Shown: in pieces, positions 41,847 to 53,304 of the stretch
Layout: every line of letters starts with the position of its first letter
Numbering within the stretch: position 1 is the first letter of the stretch
Notes under the pieces: generated by a model
What the model was told of the DNA's origin: nothing
Database searches by the model: none
Seen by the model: the letters and a program-made list of their open reading frames with translations, nothing else
Source: Torreya grandis
Lineage: Eukaryota > Streptophyta > Pinopsida > Cupressales > Taxaceae
NCBI GenBank assembly: GCA_037957365.1
Contig: JARHVA010001738.1
Location: forward strand, 2,944,501 to 3,008,500
DNA: 64,000 nucleotides
Reading direction: 5' to 3'
Position numbers and translations under genes: made by a program

Positions 41847-43920
41847 ATGGCCACACAAATTAAATATAATCATAAAATCTTTGAGAAAGAAGTGGTTTTT
41901 TAGGAGTACTTTGTTGAAGACCCAAGTACAGGTAATGTTGTAAAGGAAATTGATCCATACCCTCCTTACAATAATCAATACAAGGAATAAATATAAGAAC
42001 AAGCTTATAATCCAACTCAACACCCTGACTGGGATGATATGGATTATGAGTAAAACTAGGATGATTTGGATTGGGTGATCAATCACCCTCCAAAATGCCC
42101 CAAACTTGTCCTTCTAGGACCTCATCCTTTAGATTATGCAAGCTACAAATTTCCAGAACGTCCAAGGAATATTATTTATATTCTAGGATATCATCTTTTC
42201 TCTTGTGTGAATAATCAATCTCCACAACACCATACCATTTATACTATAAGACCTCATCCTTTGGTTTTCATGAGAAATCAAGATCTACAATGCTCACCCA
42301 TTATCCAAAAAATGGCAATTATTCATCCAATTCTGATCATTCCCCACTCTTAAATATCCAAATCAATTCAATCAAAACCTCAACCAATATAATAAAAATC
42401 TCAACCTCAACCAATCCAATTAGAACCTTAATCAATATAATCAATACCTAAACCAAGCCAATCATTTAAAAACCAAGCTATGTTCAAAACTAGTGTTTCA
42501 CAACCAACTTTAAACCAAGACCAAGAAAATGAGCTAATCTAAGATGTTTTTGTTAAACCAACTATTTGTGATAAGTCAACCTATGATGAATCACCTTTTA
42601 TTCATATACCTATTTTTCAAGATCATCCTATTTATAATATAGTCTTTGAGGACTTGTATCTTGACCTTTGTCCTACTATTTTGGTGTATCGCTTTGACAA
42701 GCCAGTCTCTATGGAGCATATTTTGCAATCACAGGTCATTACTTGTCGAAAACCAAAATTTCAACAAAATATCATTATAATATCATCCATGTTAGATGAA
42801 GAATTATAATTAAATTTATGTTTTATTATTGAATCAACATCATATTTAGCATCAATATCAGTCTCAACATTGGATTAATAGTCCACTGAGTTAGAATTAG
42901 ATTTATAATCAGAATATGTTCATGATTGTTATAATATTGGTTATGAATGCCTTACAAGTCAATTTTAATACATTTTTTATCCTTATTTTTTTTTTAGGAT
43001 GACTAATTTATCATCAACACAAGTTCTCCTAGTATCTTCTATAAGGAGTGTGTTGCCTCATCCCATAACATTACCACTAACCAATATATCCGTTACATTG
43101 GCATTCCACCTCTTACAAGTGTTGATTAGGACTGATATAATCTCATATTATTAAACTACATCTATGGTGACATAATAGTTGAAGACTAGTAAGGAGGCCA
43201 AGACCAAAATAATCTAGAAGAATAATAATCTCCTAGTGAAACATTTTTGAAGGTGCTAGGGGATAATTAAAGATTAAACTCAGCTTCTTCTAGTGAAACC
43301 TTTTTAGAGGCACTAGAATATAATTAAAGTCAAAAGTCAACATTCTTGACTGAAACCTTCTTAAAGGAACTATGAGATAATCATGACAAATTCATTGGTA
43401 AAAATCTCTTCAAAGCACCAATAGCTTAGTAAAAAAATTCTTCATTGCTTGATGAAGATAATATCAAAAATAAAATCAAAATAGCTTCTAATCTATAGCC
43501 TAATCAAATGGTAGCTACTCTTAGGCCCAAACAATAGAAAAATCTAGTGGTACTATTGAGAGAATATTCAAAAGTCTTCAACCCCACCACATCCAAAGTT
43601 ATGTCAAATCTATAATCAACAACATGGTGTGTGCCTAAAAATCTTGATATTTATTTATTTCCCCACAATCATTCATTGCATTATCATCCACCATTGCATT
43701 TCACAAACCTACCTATCAACCAACATTTATCCCTATTTTCCATCAATTTCCACACTTTCCTTTACATAGGCTAAAAATATACCTTATCTAGATTTTTAAA
43801 GGAAATAGACTCAATGACCAAATAAGATCACAAAAACATCAATTGCATCCATATCTATAATATGTTATTAACATAGAAACTATTCATAAAGGTGTGGGCT
43901 AGCAATTAACATGATTAATT
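41847..43920 (+). pseudogene. Unrecognised ORF of element G, possible pol N-terminal remnant
   Basis: From ATG 41847 a frame runs to about 42969, broken only by stops at likely Gln codons. It contains VEDPSTGNVVKEIDPYPPYN, an acidic Asp/Trp stretch (DWDDMDYE), a Gln/Pro-rich part (about 42360-42470) and later FEDLYLDLCPTILVYRFDKP (about 42647). At a T10 tract (about 42989) the reading shifts frame and continues with three diverged 19-residue repeats of SETFL-x-x-L (43235-43390) and then QKNLVVLLREYSKVF (about 43540), which recalls the segment just before RT in Tat-type Pol. RT itself is absent. Function is unknown. It could be a gag/protease-type leftover or an accessory protein. Confidence 0.45.
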
Positions 43921-45840
43921 ATTTTGTTTATACAATTTATTGATCAAGAAATGCATCTCCAGATTAGTAGGAATATAAAAAACCATACTCAAGTCAAACA
44001 CATCCAAACCCAACCACCATCATCAACCAAAAATATGTACCATAATGCTTCATTTACCATTACTTCTACCGTTATTGCATACCTCTACCATTTTCCTCAT
44101 CACTTGGGGGAAACTAATATTATCATCTTATCATTATACCAACCTATCATTATCTTATCACTTATCCATCCTACCATTCCATTATACCAAATCATGTTTT
44201 GATCCATCCTATCCTATCCCATTTGAACTTCATTCATCCATTAGTTTCACATTTTCAGCATGAAGAATCAGATCAATTTCAGTAGTTATTTCAAGAATTC
44301 TATATAGAGGTAGTACTTTTGGGTGGTAAGATGGAAGTTTTGTTGGTTTAATCCTTCATTTTTTATTCACTTTTAATTATGTTTTTTTATGTGAGACTAA
44401 TTATATTGCCTTCTGGGGCAAATCAGTGTTCACCAGTCTTACTACTAATTATAACCACTTATGAGAAAATTAGTGTCATTAACCTATGCCATTATTTCCT
44501 AGGAAAAATAATTATTTATCATGCCTTGAGTTATCACCTTTCCAATTCTATGATGTACTATGTAATTTACCATATTTTATTATTTTTTTTGTATTGGATG
44601 CTACACTAGTCAGATTCATCTAGTATAAGTGGAACTACCATGACCTAAGGCCATTTTACGACAATGTGGGTCATGTTTGATTTAAGTTAAGTTAATTTTA
44701 TTCCCTATTTACCACCACACTCTCATCATTTTATGGGTAACATAATCCATGATCTCCCCATTTTGTAAGAAACCTAAAAAACACTCTCACCATTTTGTGA
44801 GATTGGCATATTTAGTGTCTCATCATTCTTGATTGAGTTAAGCTACTAAAAAATTCAAAAAATAGTATAAAATCATTTAGAAAACCAAAAACATTGACCA
44901 CTTCACTGCCTTAAAGATTTTGCGAACCCTCACTAAGTCATAGGTAACTCAATTGTTCCTTAGTTTTGCCTTCCTTTTTTGGCCTTTTATCCCACACACT
45001 TGTTATTTTACAATACCATTCATATTCTTCTATCGCATCCATCATGTTTGTTTTTCATCAATTATCATTTTCTTCCCAGTTCTTGGGAGAACTAAATTTG
45101 GCCTAAAATTTTTATTAGATCATCACATCCATGGAAATATGTAGGCATCATCCACATGCCTCATGCATATGGAAATCTCTTGGCCCCAACCCCTTATTTT
45201 TATTTTATTCCCCCACATTATTTATTTGTTTAGTTGTCACCTATTTTCTAGGGGAAATGTTCATCACTTTGTTTTTACTAAAATTAGGGACTAATAGTTA
45301 TTTGTTTCTTATGTTCTATTTGTTTTTTTTATTGTTTATGTGCATATTTGTTTGCTTTCAACATTGTTTCCTTGATTCAATCTATGTGCATTCATTGGGT
45401 GATTCCTTGCACACTATTATTGAGTATATCCATATTCATATGTCTACATTGTCATCATGGTTTTTATCATTGGTACATTATTTTACCTTGATTATTATAT
45501 ATTAGGTGTCAATCCTTATAAATATTTCATACTAGTCATCATTGTGTTCTATCATGATACCTATCATCACATACTATAACAAAAATTAGCTTTAGAAAGT
45601 CTACACAGTATTGGCAACATCAACATATCATTTATCTTGGCATCAATAACATACCAATCCAATCTGAATCATATCCCAGATAGAGTAATTTAATAATGAA
45701 ATAATTTCAACCTTCATTCATTTGGATAAGCATCTCCCTACTAGTAGGAGGTTATCAAAATTCATCTTTATCCTCTCTATCAAGTTACCATCATCATCTT
45801 TTTAATCATCATCCAATTAAATATGTTTTCCATAATCATA
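43921..45840 (+). other. 3' part of element G, non-coding
   Basis: Pyrimidine-rich AT-rich sequence. Several open frames (43924-44263, 45131-45505) encode hydrophobic Phe/Ile/Leu/His-rich peptides without domains and are probably due to the T-rich composition. A first, isolated ATTATAACCACTTATG phrase at 44448 belongs to the repeat described next. Confidence 0.4.
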
Positions 45841-45847
45841 GTTCCAT

Positions 45848-46190
45848 GATTATAACCACCTATGGGAAAATAATTGTACAAAACTTCACCTACATTTTCA
45901 GTGATTATAACCACATTTAGGCAAATCATTATGTTATCACCAATCATTTACATTATTTTTCCCAATAGGGGCATGTTGTTATCCTGTTTATCTATCCTAA
46001 TTAGGAAAACTCCATCTTCTTAATTATTATAACCAGCTTTAGACAAATCATTGCTTTATCATTCCATCTTACCATTATCAAGGTATAATACTTATAAATT
46101 CCTTTGGACAAACCATTGTACAACATTCCACTTGCATTCTTGGTGATTTTTCCCAAATTTGGTCATGTCATCATGTTTTTGCCCCATTAT
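45848..46190. repeat. Degenerate GATTATAACCAC tandem repeat in element G
   Basis: The phrase GATTATAACCACxTxTGGxxAAATCATTGT recurs at 45848, 45902 and 46024, with a weaker form near 46085-46130 and a stray copy at 44448. Spacing varies from about 55 to 120 bp. It lies just upstream of the purine tract of G. Confidence 0.5.
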
Positions 46191-46368
46191 TTTCATCCTT
46201 TTGGTCAAATATTTTCTTCATTTTAAGGGATTGACTGCCAACCCCTTTACCAACTATTCCCTCAAGGAGGCCCATATAGTTCATCCATTATCATTGAAGT
46301 CATATTCATGAAGGACCTTTTCATTTTTTAGAAGACATTACTATGCCTATATCTTGCAATGCCTTCCT

Positions 46369-46382
46369 AAATAGGGTAAAAT
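46369..46382 (+). other. Polypurine tract of element G
   Basis: AAATAGGGTAAAAT directly precedes the right LTR and is very similar to the tract of F (AAATAGGGGAAAATTTTA). Confidence 0.6.
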
Positions 46383-47595
46383 TATTGACACCTAAAAATG
46401 GTTACCAATGACCTCCAACCAAGCTTCAAACCAATTTCTATTAAAGATTAAAATTTTGGATAAAAACACTAAAATGTGATAAATGGTTTGAACTTGTCAT
46501 ATACAAGTTTAGATTTTGGCCAATGTATCCCTAAATGGGGTAATGCCCTTTATGTGATACTTAACTTTGATCAAATCATTTCAAGTCAAATTGATGATTT
46601 CACACTAAGGTGATTTGGATTTCTATTTTTTACCAATTTTCTTACATGAGACACATGTTTTTTAATTTTGTGTTGGAAACATCCTAAATGGGATAATGGT
46701 TCCAACAAATCTAACATCACCTTCTAATTCCTCTGTAGTCAAATTTTGACTCAATAATATGACATTTTGATTAGTTTGATTAATTAAGCACCAATTTCCA
46801 AAGAATTTATGCCAAAATTGACTAATCATGTTTAGAGCTAATTAATTCAAATCAAGATCTTAAGAAGATTTTCTAAGTTATTGATTATTTCATTAATAGA
46901 AATTGATTATGAATAACTACATCACCTAGTGACATAATCTATGGGGTGGTATAAATAAGCCATAAGTATAACAAATATCTAATTAATCCCTCCCATGTAT
47001 CTTTAATGCATCTCTATCCCAAATATTTATGAGGCCATTTATTGATTTTAGCCTAAAAAATTGAATGGATTATTGGCCAGAGATCTTCATCTTGAGATGG
47101 ATGGTCTAAGTTTAGTATGGTCAAATAGGAAAATCTATAAATATAAGGTATCACAATCATAATTTTAAGCTATCTTGGTGTAAATTTATTAGGCTCATAT
47201 GATTTCCAAAGCTCTCTCAAGCCAAAGGTATCATGCTAAAATTATTTCAAAAGTTATTTTGATATACTGTTATTATTCCAAATTATTTAGTCAATATTCA
47301 CAAGATAAAACCACAAAGCTGATGATTCCAAGAGGAGGTGGAGATATCCAAAACTCTATTGATGAATACATTTGAATCACAAGTTGAGGAAGCCAATGAA
47401 AAAATCCTTTGGAGTAATCAAGGAAGCCGAGGAATATTTTTTATTTATTTATATTCTAGTTGTGTCTTCATTTGGTTTACTCACCAAGCTCTCCCTAAGA
47501 TACAAGATTAAGGTGTTATTTCATTAGTGTCATTTTGGATTTGATTTCCTCTAATAAAATGAAACTAATCTCCCCTTATCAGATTCCTATGTTCA
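46383..47595 (+). repeat. 3' LTR of element G
   Basis: Partner of 37743-38940. Its first bases TATTGACACC align to TGTAGACACC of the other copy, so the leading TG has mutated to TA. It ends TTCCTATGTTCA. Confidence 0.85.
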
Positions 47596-48690
47596 AACAA
47601 AGTAGTGCTAATATATTTTTAAGATGTGAAAAATAAGCAAATATTGAAGAAGGGAAACATATTTAAAATCACACATGTATGAAAGGGTGTGAAATGAAAT
47701 GGGTAGAGGGGAGAATTAAGGAAAAACTAAGGTAGAGTAATTGTTTATCAAAGTTAAGATACTAAAATTAGGTTTTTCAAAACAAGAGGAATTTTGACCT
47801 TAAGGACTCTAAAGAACTTTTCTTAGCCACACAAGTCTTAGGTCAACAAATGAAGTATGTAGATCATCCATTCAAGGTTATATGCATTAGAATAAAAATG
47901 GACCTACCTTCTCATAATGTGTTCCCCATTTTTTAGGACTACTTACATAGTCATTGGTCTACTGTGAAGATCAAAAACATGTGTACGAAAGTAGGTAGTA
48001 CCATAGAGTTTGTTTAATTATCCTATTCTAATCTACTAGCCTACCGTACCCCAATGGACCTGAACTCTATTGTTAAGTCCACTATGGAATTTGAGCTTCT
48101 GTTGGAGATAGGATATGTGCTTATAATTACATCTTTTTGGTGTGATTTTGAATTTTGAGATTTGTATACTGTCTTTTATATATCATTGCCTTTTGTTTCA
48201 AATGATTTGTATTTTAACTTTCTTGATGGATTTTTCTATTCTTCCTCTATACAAATTTGAAAAACCAAACATGGGTATTAAAGATGACTTTCTTTTAAAT
48301 ATTTGAGACTTGGTTTCTAAGAGAGATAACTAAGATATCATGGTGTCTAAGAGTCTACTAAATCTAGGTGAAATAAAAGTGTTATCTTGACTTCAACATT
48401 ATTTTATCCAATGTTGAGTGAAATGAAAGGAAATCAAGAGGAATAAAACATGAAACAATTTGAATTACTTCCAATCATAAAAAATGTGATGAAGGCCTAA
48501 AGGGGTAAAATGATAGAAATATATGATTCTTTATCATAAGAATGAGGGAAATGTAGGAAAACATGATAACAAATGTTTTTATGCAAATTTTATCTACAAA
48601 ATAAGAAAAACCTAAAGTTTGATAACAAAGTGTCAAGAACTTTTAACCATTTCAAAACACACTCTAAATAATAGAATGAAAATATGGTGA
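47596..48690. other. E interior right of G
   Basis: AT-rich and purine-rich on the plus strand. No coding frame or clear repeat is recognised beyond isolated GGTCAAC and GGACCTACC phrases. Confidence 0.4.
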
Positions 48691-49215
48691 TTTTATGAGG
48701 AGGACCAAGTCCTATCCATGGTCTTACACTAAAAATCATTAAAGAGAAACCCAAGGGGTGTAAAAAACATGTTGAGAATAAATGAGATAAGAAAAAGATG
48801 TTATTTGTGAGGAAGGGCAGGTCCTATCCATGGTATTACACTATAACTCACAAAGAGAAACCCAAAGTGTGCCAAAAAGTGTGTAAAAAATGATAAAATA
48901 AAGAGAAGGAAATCATGAGGAAGACTAGGTCCTATCCACATGTTTAAAATGCAACTCATGAGAAAAAAGGAAATCATTAAAGAGAAACCCAAGGGGTGTA
49001 AAAAGAATGTTGAGAATAAATGAGATAAGAAAAAGATGGTATTTGTGAGGAAGGGCAGGTCTTATCCATGGTATTACACTATAACTCACAAAGAGAAACC
49101 CAAAGTGTTCCAAAAAGTGTTTAAAAAATGATAAAATAAAGAGAAGGAAATCATGAGGAATACTAGGTCCTATCCACATGTTTAAAATGCAACTCATGAG
49201 AAAAAAGGAAACGAA
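48690..49215. repeat. 238 bp tandem duplication built from a ~110-120 bp subunit
   Basis: 48733-48970 is repeated almost perfectly as 48971-49208 (period 238). Within it a diverged subunit marked by AGGTCCTATCCA recurs near 48705, 48816, 48923, 49054 and 49161, so an older ~110-130 bp repeat was later amplified as a dimer. The minus-strand open frames here (48801-49348) with repeated FLFSHELHFKHVDRT are a by-product. Confidence 0.85.
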
Positions 49216-49439
49216 AAGACCAAAAGGAAGGACTAAGTTTGTTAAAAGTGAGAATTACTACAGAGGGTGAGACCCATGTAGCTATCCTAAAAAAAGTGTT
49301 AAATAGATACCATATAGAAAGCATGAAAAGAAGGGAAGGAATATACATTAATTTCTATATCAAGGATGAGAATGTGAGAGAAAATATTATGTTTAATAAG
49401 GTTTGTTGAATTCTAATTATTTTGGTAGCGTGAAATGTA

Positions 49440-49620
49440 GAATAAGAGTGGGCATTGTACGATGCCCCAATAGGTGATTCAATTTATGGATAGGCATCAT
49501 AAGATGCCCTAGATTTTGAAATTATATGAGGGTAGGAATCATAATATTCCCTAAAGACTAAAGTAATAATTGGATGGGAATCAAAATATGCCCAAAAGGC
49601 TAAAAGGAGGAAAAAAGATA
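49440..49620. repeat. Four-copy ~45 bp repeat with a palindromic core
   Basis: The core GGCATCATAAGATGCCC recurs in increasingly altered form at about 49450 (GGGCATTGTACGATGCCCC), 49492, 49525 (GGAATCATAATATTCCC) and 49575, spaced by about 40-50 bp. Each core is an inverted repeat able to form a short hairpin; the third copy has changed on both arms in a way that keeps pairing (GGAAT/ATTCC). Confidence 0.6.
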
Positions 49621-49779
49621 AGAAGAAAAGAGAACCTCATATAGTGTCTAAATGGATTCAGGTTGTCCAAGAATATTATGATAGGGTATGTCATGATATT
49701 TGATAAAATAAAAAGGATGTTAAATAATAAAAATGAGAGACATAAAACTAACTTATCTAGATAAATAACTAAGCCAACC

Positions 49780-50400
49780 AAACATAAGATCAAGGTCAAT
49801 AATAAGAGTATAAAGTTGACTAGGTTGATTATGTACTAATAAATAGAAGACATAAGAGTAAAGAGTCAACTAGGTTAATTATGTACTATTAGAAAGGGTA
49901 TGAGAAGAGTATATATTCAACTAAGTTGACTTCATACTACAAAAAAATGGGATGAAAATAATACAGAGTCAACCAAGTTGACTTAGTATTGTTGGAAAGA
50001 AGGCATTAGAGTATAGGGTTGACAAGTTCAACTTAGTACTATAAATAGGGTATGAAATTAAGCTAATAAGGATAAAAGTTTGACCAATTTGACCTAATAA
50101 TATAACTAGATTAGAATAAAAGAGTAGAGGGTTGACCAAGTTAACCTAATACTATAAACAATGTAAGAAGCCAAGCTAATAAGGATACATGGTTGACCTT
50201 ATCAACTTAGTACTTTAACTTGACTAGCAAAAAAGAGTACAAGGTTGACCATGTTAGCTTAATACTATAGACAACATAAAACACAATATAATAAGGATAT
50301 AGGGTTGATTAGGTTAAATTATTATTATAACCTAAGTGGTAAAGTAGAGTACAGGATCAACCAAGTTGACTTAGTACTACAAATAATGAAAAACATAGTC
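49780..50400. repeat. ~55-65 bp tandem array carrying paired TTGAC motifs (E leader)
   Basis: About ten to twelve monomers, each with a core of the type GTTGACCAAGTTGACTTAG followed by TACTATAAA and an AAGGATA or AGAGTA spacer. Cores are seen near 49845, 49870, 49925, 49975, 50025, 50085, 50135, 50190, 50245, 50305 and 50355. Some cores are inverted pairs (GTCAACCAAGTTGAC). The array lies in the leader of E, between the 5' LTR and the rest of the interior. Confidence 0.75.
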
Positions 50401-51110
50401 TTTAAGAGATTGTGTCCAACAAAATGGCAATGTGATAAAATAGGGTAAATTTTTAAAATGTAATTAAAGAAATAAATAGAAGTAAATGAATAGATAATTG
50501 GATCAATGGGAATGATATAATTAGGGCACAAAACATAAAATCTTTCACCAATGTTGGTCAATTCAAGTTTTTAAAATAAAACACACAATCATCAGAGAGC
50601 AAGTAGTCAACTAAAAAGTAAATTCTAACTAAATGGTCATCCTAAGTGTTGTTATATTATTATAAAGTATTATTTTAAGTGTGAAAGGGATGTCGGTTAA
50701 AAATAGGGATTTAGAAGCAATATATGGATGGTTTTAGGAAGTTTAGGCTGAAATGGATCTTTGTTGGCAATAATATTGACTTGGTATTGGGGCCTACCTC
50801 CTCAATTCACAATTTCATAGTAATAAGGGTATTGAGTGATTTAACAATATATACGATTAACCACATATTTATACTTATCCAAAAAACCAAGTTGGATTAC
50901 CCCTTGGTAATGAAATCCAAGTAGGTAAGCCTTAGGAAGACAAATGTTAAATGCATTCTCACTATTGTGTGATTTGGTAGTGTGTGAAAAAAGAGAAAAA
51001 TAGTGTAACTAAATGATAATTTGAAAAACCACCTAATTAGGCTATGTGAGTTACTCCAATCATGTAAAAAAATGAAAATGAAAGTATGAATTAATTATTA
51101 TCAAATATTT
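50401..51110. other. Unique spacer inside the E leader
   Basis: AT-rich sequence without the TTGAC cores between the two arrays. An open frame at 50724-50924 has no recognisable domain. Confidence 0.35.
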
Positions 51111-51129
51111 GTTATTTCCCAAGTTAAAA

Positions 51130-51710
51130 ATGGTATAGAGTCAATTCAATTGATACTATATTCAAATAATAAAGAATAGAGTTGACTGGGTCACTACTAT
51201 TTTGTAAAACTACAAGTCTTTAAGAATAAAGTTGACTAGGTCAATGTAGTATTTTAGATAGAAGACATACTATAGAACTAAGTTGACTAGGTTGAATTAA
51301 TTTATTTTAGGATTATAGTTTTAAAGACTTAAAACATGCATAAAATATTACTATAATGAAGTACTAAATTGACAGAGATAGAGAGAGAGAAACCATGGTG
51401 GGTTGGATGATGATAAGGATTACATATTTTATGATGAAGTGCCTTGAATTTTTATTTTAGATTTTAAAAATTAAGTCAACTAGTTTGACCTAATTATGCA
51501 AAACCCTATGTCTTAAATCAAGATAAGATGACTAAGTCAACCTATCAGACTTAGTGTGTTGATCTAGATGTTGACTAAAAGACTACATCAACCTATTTGA
51601 ATTAGTTTTTTATATGGGTGGTGACTAAAAGAGTAATTCCACATGTTTAACTTAGTTTATTATCTAGGACTAAATAATATTATTGTGTCAACCTATCCAA
51701 TCCAATAACT
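51130..51710. repeat. Second, more diverged TTGAC motif array (E leader)
   Basis: Cores such as GAGTTGACTGGGTC, AAGTTGACTAGGTCAATG and AAGTTGACTAGGTTGAAT (51180-51290), then AGTCAACTAGTTTGACC, AAGTCAACCTATCAGAC and related forms (51475-51700). Both orientations occur. A (GA)n stretch interrupts near 51382. Confidence 0.6.
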
Positions 51711-51873
51711 TATATATGATGAAGATTTACATATAAATAATAGAATTATTTTGATACAAGTGTGTGTTAAACCTATGCCCAGGAGTTAGAACTATACTAA
51801 CCTAGTCAACATAGTGTTGCAAATATAAAAATATGATAGAAATGAAAGAGTGAAATAAAAATTCAAAGGGTTA

Positions 51874-51893
51874 GATTCACATTAGGTTAACCA
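51874..51893 (-). other. Weak candidate primer-binding site of element E
   Basis: TGGTTAACCTAATGTGAATC on the minus strand, seven bases after the end of the right LTR. It loosely resembles the sites of F and G but is heavily altered and badly spaced, so it is only a candidate. Confidence 0.25.
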
Positions 51894-51900
51894 GAATATA

Positions 51901-53304
51901 TTTAATTGGAAATTAAAAAAATATAAAAATCAATCATAGGTCAGATAAGATAGGTCCTACTTACACTTTTAATTGGGGAAATGTCTAAAGGAATGGTGAA
52001 TAATAATCATGTAAGAAAAATAATTTAATAGAGGTCAAGAATCGACATTTTCAAATACCTATTACCAAATTTAGGTATCTACATAATGTATAAGTGATAA
52101 GTGTTTCTATTAATTTTTATTAATGTGAATAAATAAGATAACACTATGAATGTTAAAATTATGTATAATATAGAACCAATCATACAAATATGAATGTATA
52201 AGGGTAGACATTAGATAATCAGGGTCATGAACAATATAGATCTATTATACCTATCTAAGGGATCTCTTACCATAATAATACCACTAGGGAGGGTTCCAAA
52301 GCCTCTATTCAAGTTAAACTACATAACAACCCTAACTAGGTCCTATGTTTTCATATTAACTAAATTAAAAACAAGTAAAACAAAGTCTAATCTAGTGCTC
52401 ACCAAAGCTTGTGGGACAAAGTGTGGGTTAATAAAAATAAAAGTAAACATGCATAATAGAATCATATTTAAGATATGTATAGGTAAAACCCTAATGTATG
52501 GAGTGAGAAATATATTCAAAAGCCATTACTTATTCTACTTTTATCCACTAAAGAGAGGAGCAAAGTTAGAGATACTTACCTAGAAGATGAACCCATCAAG
52601 ACTCAATCTCTTCCTTAGATAAAAGTGGTTTGAAATAGGTTTTTGTGGTTTTCAAGGACCACTAATAAAGGTCAAAGCATCTAAGACTTATCCATAATAT
52701 AATAGTATTCTCTAAATAAAAACCCTACACTAAGACTCATCAAGTAGAATGGTGGAAGAGCATATTATAAAAAGCACAAATGAATAATTAACTTTTTTTG
52801 TCTCTCTAATAATGTAAAAATGGATGTGTTTATATAGGCATATATAACCCTAATACCTAACAAAAATATAGGTCATCAAGGTTGACATTGTCGACCTAGT
52901 ATTGAAATTAGCAAAAATTAACTAGATTATTAATTATGTCATCCATGGCCGACCTAGTTCTTAGTAATATTTTGTAAAGAATAATACAAGGTTGTTGTAG
53001 ACAACATAGTTATGAAAAATACCAAAAAGGGGTTTAGGTGAAGGAAAGGGTTAATGAATATTGTAAATGATTAGAAGAAGGTGAAAAATAGGAAGCAAAG
53101 CTTATGGGAAGTTTTCTAATATGTGGTTGGATTGATATCAAATGGTAAAAAGGGGCAACAATCTTAAAAATCACCAATGGTTTTCCCACCCCTTTCTCAG
53201 TGTTCCCATTAGGATGTGAACTCAGAGAGATTCAGACTCGTTGGGTTCCTACAAGATATAAAGCATCAATAATTGAAAAAGTTTGAAAATATTATATGTA
53301 TACA
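51901..53304 (-). repeat. 5' LTR of element E
   Basis: Partner of 25171-26346 and the longer copy. It contains the extra ~245 bp at 51972-52216 and a GGTTGAC/GTCGACC cluster near 52872. The open plus-strand frame 52227-52583 lies wholly within the LTR and is not a gene. Confidence 0.75.

Larger units (their letters stand above)
37743..47595 (+). mobile_element. Element G: non-autonomous LTR retrotransposon, nested in E
   Basis: LTRs of 1198 and 1213 bp, a primer-binding site after the left one and a purine tract before the right one define a plus-strand element of 9.85 kb. The flanks AATAAAG (37736-37742) and AACAAAG (47596-47602) differ by one C/T and are the likely remains of a target duplication, though their offset from the LTR ends is not exact. 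The interior has an unusual ORF with no RT or integrase domain. Confidence 0.8.
25171..53304 (-). mobile_element. Element E: outer LTR element with two nested insertions
   Basis: Direct repeats at 25171-26346 and 51901-53304 share a left edge (AATTGGAA) and a right edge ending ATTATATGTATACA. A minus-strand polypurine tract abuts the left copy, so that copy is the 3' LTR and E reads on the minus strand. Without the nested F (26453-36956) and G (37743-47595), its interior is about 5.2 kb: 26347-26452, 36957-37742 and 47596-51900. That interior is mostly tandem motif arrays and shows no gag or pol, so E appears non-autonomous (LARD-like) or has lost its coding part. Five-base flanks (ATGTA on the left, ACTTA on the right) agree at three of five positions. 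Confidence 0.65.

Noticed and set aside
45131..45505. 124-residue plus-strand open frame with several hydrophobic stretches, considered as a possible envelope-like membrane protein
   Set aside because: It sits in a T-rich part of G, which yields Phe/Leu/Ile runs by chance. No signal peptide with cleavage site or cysteine pattern is convincing.
48801..49348. Overlapping minus-strand open frames with repeated peptide FLFSHELHFKHVDRT
   Set aside because: The repetition comes from the 238 bp tandem duplication. Nothing else indicates a protein.
52227..52583. 118-residue plus-strand open frame
   Set aside because: It lies entirely within the 5' LTR of E, and the homologous part of the other LTR has no matching open frame.
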